Part shown: piece after piece, positions 1-5,874 of the stretch
Numbering within the stretch: position 1 is the stretch's first letter
Layout of the letters: every line of letters starts with the position of its first letter
Assembly (NCBI GenBank): GCA_947461985.1
Contig: CANHNT010000102.1
Coordinates: forward strand, 1 to 7,296
Source: Bacteroidota bacterium
GTDB taxonomy: Bacteria; Bacteroidota; Bacteroidia; Chitinophagales; Chitinophagaceae
Direction of reading: 5' to 3'
DNA: 7,296 bases
Translations under genes and position numbers: made by a program
Notes under the pieces: generated by a model
What the model saw: only the letters and a program-made list of their open reading frames with translations
The model's database searches: none
What the model was told of the DNA's origin: nothing

Positions 1-797
1 ATGAGCCTTTTTACAGAATGCCTTATATTCCTTCTACTTGGTATGATAATAATTGTTTGTTTACTAAAGATTCAATGAATATTATTCGTGCAGAAAAAAG
101 AATTATTGCGCACACAGATGCAAAATTAAATTACACCAATCATGATGTGCGTGTGGTTTTCAATTCAGATTTAGACACAGCCACTATTCAAATGAAAAAC
201 ACTTTTCAAGGGCAAAATATGGTAGAAATTTTACCTGGCTTTATTTTATTCGATAATGAAAAAAGAGATGAGATAGCCAAAGAGATGCTTCGAACTAGTG
301 AAAAAGATGAAAAAATAAATAATTTCAATTATGAAAATAATGATTTCAAATATTTAATGATGGAGGATAAGCCACTAAAAATAAGCGCTACTATTTATGC
401 AACGAATAATATTGAAAAAGCTGGAAATAAATACTTATTTAAAATTGGCGAATTAATTGGTCGGCAGGCAGAAATGTATCAAGAAAACGAAAGGCATTTT
501 GATTTAGAAATCCCTAATCCACATCAATACACCCGAAATATTGAAATTAATATTCCGGCTGGATACAAAGTAAATAATTTGGACAAATTAAATATGAATG
601 TAATTGCAAATTATCAAGGAAAAGAGTCCTGCAAATTTGTTTCAAAATACACCCTTAATAATACGAAATTAGAAGTAAATGTGTTTGAAGTTTATAACGA
701 ATGTCACACGTCAAAATCTGTTTATGAAGACTATAAAAAAGTAATTAATGCAGCAGCCGATTTCAATAAAATAGTCATTATACTCGAAAAATTATAA
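1..797 (+). CDS. C-terminal part of a DUF3857/DUF3858 transglutaminase-type protein (5' truncated)
   Basis: The reading frame is open from the left edge (first full codon at base 3) to the TAA at 795-797, giving about 265 residues of a longer protein. An ATG lies at 18, but the in-frame codons before it encode Glu-Pro-Phe-Tyr-Arg with no stop, so it is more likely internal. What remains resembles the C-terminal half of Bacteroidota proteins with an N-terminal DUF3857 domain, a transglutaminase-like core and a C-terminal beta-rich DUF3858 region. The recognisable parts are a PYIPSTWYD segment near the left edge, NIEINIPAGYKVNNLD around residue 180, and VINAAADFNKIVIILEKL at the very end. The catalytic Cys-His-Asp core would lie off the window, so activity cannot be judged. 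Members are usually exported or periplasmic, with poorly known function. The gene ends 2 bp from the convergent DUF4340 gene. The assignment is by recalled resemblance, not by a search. Confidence 0.65.
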   Translation, partial: EPFYRMPYIPSTWYDNNCLFTKDSMNIIRAEKRIIAHTDAKLNYTNHDVRVVFNSDLDTATIQMKNTFQGQNMVEILPGFILFDNEKRDEIAKEMLRTSEKDEKINNFNYENNDFKYLMMEDKPLKISATIYATNNIEKAGNKYLFKIGELIGRQAEMYQENERHFDLEIPNPHQYTRNIEINIPAGYKVNNLDKLNMNVIANYQGKESCKFVSKYTLNNTKLEVNVFEVYNECHTSKSVYEDYKKVINAAADFNKIVIILEKL

Positions 798-799
798 CC

Positions 800-1795
800 C
801 TATTTAGTATCCATTTCATAAAATTCTTTGTTGGTTCTAAACATTTTTTCTACCGATTCTTTATCTATTGATAAAAAATCTTGCTTGTTTAACAGCCCAT
901 AAAAAACATTGAAATCATACGCTGTATTATCTATCGTAATAACGCTTTTAGTATCTTGACTTTTAGGTTTAAAATAAATACACAAGGTTTCGGTTTTCCC
1001 ATTTTTTCGTTTAAGCGAAACAGTTCCTAATTGTCTACCATTGTTAATTATAGAATCTTTGAACATGTAGCTGGTTTCAAAACCATAGCAATATAAATTT
1101 TCGTAAAATCCAACATACGCTTTTAATCGTTTACTATTTAAAGAGTTGGTCGGTTTATTAGCACTTTCTAACGTAATGGAATCGTTGTTATAAACAGTAA
1201 AATTATGTTGCACAGAATCTTTATAAACAACTTCTATTTTTTCTACAGGATTTGACGAAAAAAACAATTGGTTTGTTCTCCATTCAGCCAAACCAGTCAT
1301 ATATCGAATGCCTACAAATGTATTTTGAAGAGGCAACTTAATGATGAAAGGTCTTTTGGCTCCTTCCATAAGCATATAGGTCAAGTTATTGGCTGCTTGA
1401 TTTTTGGCAACATAAAAAACAGTTGTTTTCTTTCCTTTGATATAAATTTCAACTTTTGTGCTATTGGTACTAAGCTCTTTTATTGCTTCATCATGAATAT
1501 TTAAACTAACAGGGTTTGAAACTTTTTGTTCATACAAAGTAGCTAATAATAAATTAATGGCATCTATTCTTGGTATCATTGAATCATTTAATTTCCAACC
1601 ATTTTCAGTTCGATCTAATTTAATATTTTCACCTTTCATGCTAGACAAAAACACAGTAGAAATATTAGCCGTGTCTTTAATCGTAAAGTTCGCTTCTTTA
1701 CTAGAAAATTCATTTCCATGATCTGTAAAAACAAAATAATAAGTTAGACCGGAAAGAATGACAAGAATTGATAAATAAAGAAGATTTTTTTTCAT
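800..1795 (-). CDS. DUF4340 domain-containing membrane-anchored protein
   Basis: This 331-residue protein starts MKKNLLYLSILVILSG, followed by aromatic residues, which makes one N-terminal membrane segment (about residues 4-23). There is no lipobox Cys, so it is probably an anchored protein with an extracytoplasmic body. The family hallmarks are NGWKLND at 65-71, a beta-strand stretch YMLMEGAKRPFIIKLP at 140-155, EWRTNQLF at 171-178 and YGLLNKQDFL at 299-308. These match DUF4340, a domain of unknown biochemical role often encoded near gliding-type ABC transporter (GldG-like) genes. Here no transporter gene is adjacent; the gene stands alone between a convergent DUF3857-type gene and a divergent peroxidase. 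The ATG at 1795 is chosen because it opens a typical charged-then-hydrophobic N-terminus and sits 4 bases after a TAnnTTTG box. Family assignment is fairly secure; function is unknown. Confidence 0.78.
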   Translation of the reverse strand: MKKNLLYLSILVILSGLTYYFVFTDHGNEFSSKEANFTIKDTANISTVFLSSMKGENIKLDRTENGWKLNDSMIPRIDAINLLLATLYEQKVSNPVSLNIHDEAIKELSTNSTKVEIYIKGKKTTVFYVAKNQAANNLTYMLMEGAKRPFIIKLPLQNTFVGIRYMTGLAEWRTNQLFFSSNPVEKIEVVYKDSVQHNFTVYNNDSITLESANKPTNSLNSKRLKAYVGFYENLYCYGFETSYMFKDSIINNGRQLGTVSLKRKNGKTETLCIYFKPKSQDTKSVITIDNTAYDFNVFYGLLNKQDFLSIDKESVEKMFRTNKEFYEMDTK

Positions 1796-1799
1796 GCTA

Positions 1800-1807
1800 C
1801 AAATGTA
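1800..1807 (-). promoter_or_regulatory. Bacteroidota -7 promoter box of the DUF4340 gene
   Basis: On the minus strand this reads TACATTTG, an exact match to the Bacteroidota -7 consensus TAnnTTTG. It is followed by four bases (TAGC) and the ATG. No clear -33 TTTG is visible about 20 bases upstream. Because transcription normally starts a few bases after this box, the mRNA should begin at or very near the ATG. The consensus match is seen; the leaderless start is inferred. Confidence 0.65.
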
Positions 1808-1848
1808 AGTACTTGAAATTAATATCTCGAATAGTTAGTTACTCAAAA

Positions 1849-1865
1849 ACAATAATACTTATTGT
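1849..1865. promoter_or_regulatory. Perfect 7-3-7 inverted repeat in the divergent promoter region (candidate operator)
   Basis: ACAATAATACTTATTGT has perfect 7-base arms around a 3-base spacer. It lies midway between the DUF4340 and peroxidase -7 boxes (about 41 and 49 bases away), a typical place for a shared regulator site. The region is AT-rich and such a dyad could arise by chance, so this is only a candidate. I do not recognise it as a known box; the 7-3-7 spacing differs from the 7-1-7 of PerR and Fur sites. Confidence 0.3.
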
Positions 1866-1881
1866 GTATAGCAAGAATCTA

Positions 1882-1894
1882 CTATTTATAATAG
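1882..1894. promoter_or_regulatory. Short dyad at the -33 region of the peroxidase promoter
   Basis: CTATTTATAATAG is a perfect 5-3-5 dyad ending 20 bases before the peroxidase -7 box, where a -33 element would be expected; no TTTG is found there. A second small palindrome, CGCTAAAGCG, follows at 1898-1907. Both are short and low in information, so they are weak operator candidates. Confidence 0.2.
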
Positions 1895-1914
1895 ATGCGC
1901 TAAAGCGAAACCTT

Positions 1915-1922
1915 TACCTTTG
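1915..1922 (+). promoter_or_regulatory. Bacteroidota -7 promoter box of the glutathione peroxidase gene
   Basis: TACCTTTG matches the TAnnTTTG consensus exactly. Sixteen bases, nearly all A, separate it from the ATG at 1939, so the predicted leader is only about 10 nucleotides, A-rich and without a Shine-Dalgarno. An A-rich stretch ahead of the start is typical of translation initiation in this phylum. Confidence 0.6.
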
Positions 1923-1938
1923 ATAAAAATAAAAAAAA

Positions 1939-2481
1939 ATGAATAAATATATTATTATGGGAATACTATCGTTTTTATTTGCTAAGAAAGAATTGGAGGC
2001 ACAATTTAAATCTGTTTATGATTTTAAGGTAGAATCCTTAGAAGGAGGCACTATAGACCTTTCAAAATATAAAGGAAAAAAAATATTGATAGTCAATACT
2101 GCTTCAAAATGCGGTTTTACGCCACAATACAAAGGGCTAGAAGAACTTTATGAAAAAAACAAAGGCAACCTTGTAATTATTGGTTTTCCTGCAAATAATT
2201 TCTTGTTTCAAGAGCCAGGCAAAAATGCAGACATTCAAACTTTTTGTCAACGGAACTATGGAGTTACTTTTCCAATGGCAGGAAAAATTTCGGTTAAAGG
2301 AAAAGATATGCACCCTTTGTATGTTTTTTTAACTCAAAAAAAATACAATGGTTTTAGCGATAACTCCGTTAAATGGAATTTTCAAAAATATTTGATAGAT
2401 GAGCATGGCAAATTGGTTGCCGTTTTTTCGCCCAACACAGATCCTTTGAGTGAAGAAATTTTAAATGCAATCAAAAAGTAA
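1939..2481 (+). CDS. gpx: Glutathione peroxidase family protein (Cys-type, probably thioredoxin-dependent)
   Basis: This 180-residue thioredoxin-fold peroxidase reduces hydroperoxides. The catalytic tetrad is complete: peroxidatic Cys58 in NTASKCGFT, Gln91 in QEPG, and Trp146-Asn147 in VKWNF. Cys58 is encoded as a normal Cys codon, so it is not a selenoprotein. Cys103 in TFCQRNYG sits where the resolving Cys of thioredoxin-dependent members lies, so reduction by thioredoxin is more likely than by glutathione. The usual FPCNQF motif is FPANNF here, losing the middle Cys. Residues 1-22 (MNKYIIMGILSFLFAKKELEAQ) are hydrophobic, then charged, then Ala-Gln before the mature-like FKSVYDFKV. This could be a signal peptide giving a periplasmic enzyme, but the Lys-Lys-Glu stretch makes that uncertain. 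The start is set by the upstream -7 box; Met7 is a less likely alternative. Confidence 0.93.
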   Translation: MNKYIIMGILSFLFAKKELEAQFKSVYDFKVESLEGGTIDLSKYKGKKILIVNTASKCGFTPQYKGLEELYEKNKGNLVIIGFPANNFLFQEPGKNADIQTFCQRNYGVTFPMAGKISVKGKDMHPLYVFLTQKKYNGFSDNSVKWNFQKYLIDEHGKLVAVFSPNTDPLSEEILNAIKK

Positions 2482-2489
2482 TACTTTCG
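2482..2489 (+). promoter_or_regulatory. Degenerate -7 box, candidate promoter for mqnC
   Basis: TACTTTCG, directly after the peroxidase stop codon, matches TAnnTTTG except for C in place of the third T. If used, it would give mqnC a leader of about 60 nucleotides containing the hairpin at 2493-2521. An alternative is TAATTTCA at 2546-2553, a poorer match but exactly four bases before the ATG. Read-through from the peroxidase gene is equally possible. Confidence 0.22.
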
Positions 2490-2492
2490 CAC

Positions 2493-2521
2493 ATCCTTTA
2501 TTTTACCTCTTCTAAAGGGAT
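2493..2521 (+). terminator. Weak hairpin between the peroxidase gene and mqnC
   Basis: ATCCTTTA (2493-2500) can pair with TAAAGGGAT (2513-2521) with one bulged G, around a 12-base loop. It is not followed by a T run, so it is not a canonical intrinsic terminator. It could be an attenuating structure, an mRNA 3' end stabiliser or chance. Confidence 0.22.
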
Positions 2522-2557
2522 AAATAATAAATATTCAAACTAATATAATTTCAATAA

Positions 2558-3703
2558 ATGCAACTTTCAGAATTATACAAAAAAGCACAAAACTTTGAAT
2601 TTTTAACTGTTGAAGAAGGAATTTTTCTTTTTGAAAATGCACCTTTAGCTGAGTTAATGCACATAGCGAATGAGCTTCGCAAAATTCAAGTCCCACATGG
2701 CAAAGTAACTTGGCAAATTGATAGAAACGTAAACACGACCAATGTATGTATAGCAAATTGCAAATTTTGCAATTTCTATCGTATCCCAGGTCATCCTGAA
2801 GCATACATTACCGATATTGAAACATACAAAAAGAAAATTGAAGAAACTATTAAATGGGGAGGTGATCAATTGCTTTTACAAGGTGGTCATCATCCTGAAT
2901 TAGGTTTGCAATTTTATGTCAATTTATTCAAAGAGCTCAAATCTCTTTATCCGAACATTAAGTTGCATACCCTTGGACCACCTGAAATTGCGCATATCAC
3001 TAAATTGGAAAAAAGTTTGCCAGATAGCCAAGCAACCACTCATACAGCTGTATTAAAAGCATTGAAAGAAGCAGGAATGGATAGCTTACCTGGTGCAGGT
3101 GCTGAAATTTTGAATGACCGTGTTCGTCGATTAATTTCGAAAGGAAAATGTGGTGCACAAGAATGGTTAGATATTATGAGAGCTTGTCATCAATTAGATA
3201 TTACCACATCAGGAACCATGATGTTTGGTCATGTAGAAACGATTCAAGAACGCTTTGAACATTTAGTCGATATTCGTCAAGTGCAAAGCGAAAAGCCCGA
3301 ACATGCTAATGGATTCTTAGCCTTCATTCCTTGGACTTTTCAAGATGTTGATACGCTTTTAGCAAAAATTAGAAGAGCGAAAAACGATACCACTTCAGAA
3401 GAATATATCCGAATGATTGCCATGAGTAGAATTATGTTGCCGAATATTAAAAATATTCAAGCTTCTTGGCTTACAGTTGGTAAAGATGTTGCACAAGCAT
3501 GTTTATATGCTGGCGCAAATGATTTTGGAAGTATAATGTTAGAAGAAAATGTAGTGAGTGCTGCTGGTGCACCTCATCGTTTCACCTACAAATCTATTCA
3601 GGATGCTATACAAGATGCTGGATTTAAACCACAACTTCGTACTCAAAAATATGAATTCCGTGAATTGCCAAGCATGATAGAAGAACAAGTAATTGACTAT
3701 TAA
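2558..3703 (+). CDS. mqnC: Cyclic dehypoxanthinyl futalosine synthase (radical SAM, menaquinone biosynthesis)
   Basis: This cytoplasmic radical SAM enzyme cyclises dehypoxanthine futalosine, a middle step of the futalosine route to menaquinone. The 381-residue length is usual for the family. The 4Fe-4S/SAM motif CxxxCxxC is Cys64, Cys68 and Cys71 in NVCIANCKFCNFYR, preceded by the typical RNVNTTN. Family blocks follow in order: GGDQLLLQGG at 101-110, LPGAGAEIL at 177-185, MMFGHVET at 221-228, FIPWTFQ at 256-262 and EENVV at 329-333. These separate it from MqnE and CofG/CofH relatives. No other mqn gene is in the window, so the pathway genes are dispersed or lie elsewhere. The ATG at 2558 gives the standard N-terminus (MQLSELYKKA) and is preceded by an A/T-rich stretch without Shine-Dalgarno. 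The stop codon shares the palindrome TTAA with the stop of the opposing copper ATPase. Confidence 0.95.
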   Translation: MQLSELYKKAQNFEFLTVEEGIFLFENAPLAELMHIANELRKIQVPHGKVTWQIDRNVNTTNVCIANCKFCNFYRIPGHPEAYITDIETYKKKIEETIKWGGDQLLLQGGHHPELGLQFYVNLFKELKSLYPNIKLHTLGPPEIAHITKLEKSLPDSQATTHTAVLKALKEAGMDSLPGAGAEILNDRVRRLISKGKCGAQEWLDIMRACHQLDITTSGTMMFGHVETIQERFEHLVDIRQVQSEKPEHANGFLAFIPWTFQDVDTLLAKIRRAKNDTTSEEYIRMIAMSRIMLPNIKNIQASWLTVGKDVAQACLYAGANDFGSIMLEENVVSAAGAPHRFTYKSIQDAIQDAGFKPQLRTQKYEFRELPSMIEEQVIDY

Positions 3704-5808
3704 TTCAATTTTTTATACCTCAATCGCAAACTGTTTAAGATTAATACTACATCACTTAATCCCATGATTGCAGCTCCCCAAGTAGGTGTTAAATAGCCTG
3801 CTGCTGCAAACGGTATAGCGATAATATTATAAAAAAATGCCCAAAATAAATTTTGTTTAATCGTTAAATAAGTTTGTTTTCCTAACTCAATGGCTGTAGG
3901 CAATATTGATAATTTATTTTTCAGTAATAAAACTTGTGCACTTTGCATCGCTATTTGCGAAGCATCACTTAACGAAATGCCAATGTGTGCCTTGGCTAAT
4001 GAAGGCGCGTCATTAATACCATCTCCTACCATAGCAGTAAAACCACGTTGCATAATCGCATCTAATTTATCCATTTTTTGTTGAGGAAGATGTTCGCTGT
4101 ATACTTCATCGATTTGAAGTTGTTGCGCTAAACGTTCGCATTTTTCTTTTCGATCACCACTTAATAAAATGGTTTTAAATCCTTTCGCATGCAGTGATTT
4201 GATGACGAGTTGAGTATCTTCTCGTAGCTCATCTTTCATATCAATCCACCCTACTTGCACGTTATTTTTTAAAACATATAAATCATGCCGAATCGCTTCT
4301 GTATTATTGGGTAACAATCGATAAGAACCAATTTGCCAAAAATTATGTTGTGCGTCATTGGCTGAAATACCAACTCCTTTTATTTCGTCAATTGAAGTGA
4401 ATGCGTGATTATTAAAAGACCATTCGTTTACGATGCTTTGTGCAATTGGGTGAGATGAATGTTGCTCTAAAGCAGATACAATTTCTTTAAATTCACTTGT
4501 CAAAATGGTCGTTTCAAATTGATCAATTATTAATTTGCCTGTAGTGAGGGTTCCCGTTTTATCGAAAACAAATTGTTGAATATCTTTAAACCGTTCTAAC
4601 GTATCGCCACCTTTAATTAAAATGCCATTGCGTGCTGCTCTTCCTAAACCAACCATAATAGCTGCAGGTGTTGCCAGCCCCATTGCACACGGACAAGCAA
4701 TTACCATAACTGCAATCATACGCATTAAACTACTTGGTATGCTTTGATCAAATACAAAATGATTTAATATAAATGTTAAAATGGCAATAGAAACTACTAA
4801 GGGAACAAAAACTGCACTTATTTTATCGGCTAATTTTTGCATGGGTGGTTTTGCTGCCTGTGCTTGATTAACCAATTGTATAATATTCGCTAATGTGCTT
4901 TTGTTGCCTACAGCCGTTGCTTTCACTCTTATTGTACCATCCGTAATAATTGTTCCTCCGATTACAAAATCATTTTCTTGTTTTTGTTCGGGTAAACTTT
5001 CACCGGTCATCATGCTTTCATCAATGGCAGCTTGCCCTTTAATAATAATGCCATCCACAGGAATTTTATCTCCTGAGTTTACTAAAACGATATCATCTTG
5101 TTTAACAAATTCATTGTCTGTTTCTACAATGGTTTCTTTACCAATGCTGTCTACAAAAATAATTTTCGCTTTTGATTTTTGAAACTTCATTAATTCTTTA
5201 ATGGATGTGGCAGTGCTTTTAACTGAATATTCTTCTAAATAGTTTCCAGCTAATACTAACGTAATGATTGAAGCAGTAGTTTCAAAAAATAAATAATCAT
5301 GCACCTGAAATGGAAATAAAACCCACCCGATAATGCTATAAAAAAATGCGGCACTAGCACCTATAAAAACCAATACATCCATATTAGGGATGCCATTTTT
5401 TAATGAGCGGAGTGCACTTTTACCAAAGTAAACAACCCCAATGAAATATACAGGTAAGGTTAATGCTAATTGAACATAAGGGTTATGTAATGGCATCCAA
5501 TTTATAAACATGTGCAACATCAACGGTACCCAAAAAAATATTGAAATCAATAAATATTTTTTAACTTCTGAATGACTTTTTCCGTGTTCATCATCATGCG
5601 TTTCTTTTTGTACTTTATAACCTAAATCATTTATGCCATCTAATAATTTATGTTCCATACTTTCATCTACAATATCAAAAGTTACATCGCCAGTTGAGGC
5701 ATTGGCAACAGCATTGCTAGCACCCTGTTTAGTTAAATACGTGGTAACTGTTAGCGCACAATTCCCACATGTCATTCCATCAACCTTACATTGCACCGAT
5801 TTACTCAT
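3700..5808 (-). CDS. copA: P1B-type copper-translocating ATPase (CopA-like)
   Basis: This 702-residue inner-membrane ATPase most likely exports Cu(I). It has one N-terminal heavy-metal-associated domain with GMTCGNC (Cys14, Cys17), then a His-containing linker HDDEHGKSH at 71-79, then the transport core. Core motifs are TGES at 268-271, the metal-site CPC at 372-374, phosphorylation motif DKTGT at 416-420, the nucleotide-domain His-Pro at 453-454 and GDGINDAP at 595-602. Helix 7 carries YN(x4)P (Tyr660, Asn661, Pro666), the copper-type signature. Helix 8 follows M(x2)SS(x5)N except that the second Ser is Asp686 (MGLSDVVLILN), which is odd and might alter affinity. CPC plus YN favours copper over Zn/Cd types. 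No CopZ chaperone or metal-sensing regulator is adjacent. It is divergent from tsaE, with a -7 box 4 bases before the ATG. Confidence 0.9.
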   Translation of the reverse strand: MSKSVQCKVDGMTCGNCALTVTTYLTKQGASNAVANASTGDVTFDIVDESMEHKLLDGINDLGYKVQKETHDDEHGKSHSEVKKYLLISIFFWVPLMLHMFINWMPLHNPYVQLALTLPVYFIGVVYFGKSALRSLKNGIPNMDVLVFIGASAAFFYSIIGWVLFPFQVHDYLFFETTASIITLVLAGNYLEEYSVKSTATSIKELMKFQKSKAKIIFVDSIGKETIVETDNEFVKQDDIVLVNSGDKIPVDGIIIKGQAAIDESMMTGESLPEQKQENDFVIGGTIITDGTIRVKATAVGNKSTLANIIQLVNQAQAAKPPMQKLADKISAVFVPLVVSIAILTFILNHFVFDQSIPSSLMRMIAVMVIACPCAMGLATPAAIMVGLGRAARNGILIKGGDTLERFKDIQQFVFDKTGTLTTGKLIIDQFETTILTSEFKEIVSALEQHSSHPIAQSIVNEWSFNNHAFTSIDEIKGVGISANDAQHNFWQIGSYRLLPNNTEAIRHDLYVLKNNVQVGWIDMKDELREDTQLVIKSLHAKGFKTILLSGDRKEKCERLAQQLQIDEVYSEHLPQQKMDKLDAIMQRGFTAMVGDGINDAPSLAKAHIGISLSDASQIAMQSAQVLLLKNKLSILPTAIELGKQTYLTIKQNLFWAFFYNIIAIPFAAAGYLTPTWGAAIMGLSDVVLILNSLRLRYKKLN

Positions 5809-5812
5809 GTTG

Positions 5813-5820
5813 CAAAGTTA
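5813..5820 (-). promoter_or_regulatory. Bacteroidota -7 promoter box of the copper ATPase gene
   Basis: On the minus strand this is TAACTTTG, an exact TAnnTTTG match, followed by CAAC and the ATG at 5808. The transcript is predicted to begin at or next to the start codon. No separate -33 TTTG is evident. No copper-regulator dyad that I can name is present. Confidence 0.65.
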
Positions 5821-5823
5821 CGA

Positions 5824-5860
5824 AAATGAAAATAGTCTTCGTGTTACTTTCGTTTCATTT
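5824..5860. repeat. 8 bp inverted repeat flanked by the two divergent -7 boxes
   Basis: AAATGAAA (5824-5831) and TTTCATTT (5853-5860) are perfect inverted arms separated by 21 bases. Each arm lies just upstream of one -7 box: 3 bases from the copper ATPase box and 2 bases from the tsaE box. Read from either gene, the promoter therefore starts TTTCATTT, then 2-3 bases, then TAnnTTTG. This could be a regulator or sigma-factor contact, or an AT-rich coincidence. Confidence 0.35.
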
Positions 5861-5862
5861 AT

Positions 5863-5870
5863 TACATTTG
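5863..5870 (+). promoter_or_regulatory. Bacteroidota -7 promoter box of tsaE
   Basis: TACATTTG matches TAnnTTTG exactly and is followed by CCAA and the tsaE ATG at 5875. It is the same eight bases, with the same four-base distance to the start, as the DUF4340 promoter on the other strand at 1800-1807. A leaderless mRNA is inferred. Confidence 0.65.
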
Positions 5871-5874
5871 CCAA

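Noticed and set aside
1..3. ATG at the very first bases as a start codon
   Set aside because: It is not in the frame of the DUF3857-type fragment; the real frame uses the codon beginning at base 3 and continues from outside.
1268..1504. 78-codon plus-strand frame inside the DUF4340 gene
   Set aside because: It is antisense to a conserved part of DUF4340 and has no independent support.
1849..1865. PerR or Fur box
   Set aside because: The arms and the 3-base spacer do not match the 7-1-7 PerR/Fur consensus, and calling a regulator from AT-rich bases would be over-reading.
2535..2869. Two minus-strand open frames opposite the start of mqnC
   Set aside because: They are antisense shadows of the conserved MqnC N-terminus, including the CxxxCxxC motif. 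There is no -7 box or domain.
4895..5182. Plus-strand frame of 95 codons inside the copper ATPase gene, with others at 3890 and 5633
   Set aside because: They run antisense through conserved ATPase motifs; the hydrophobic, Ser/Pro-rich translations are typical of reverse-strand shadows.
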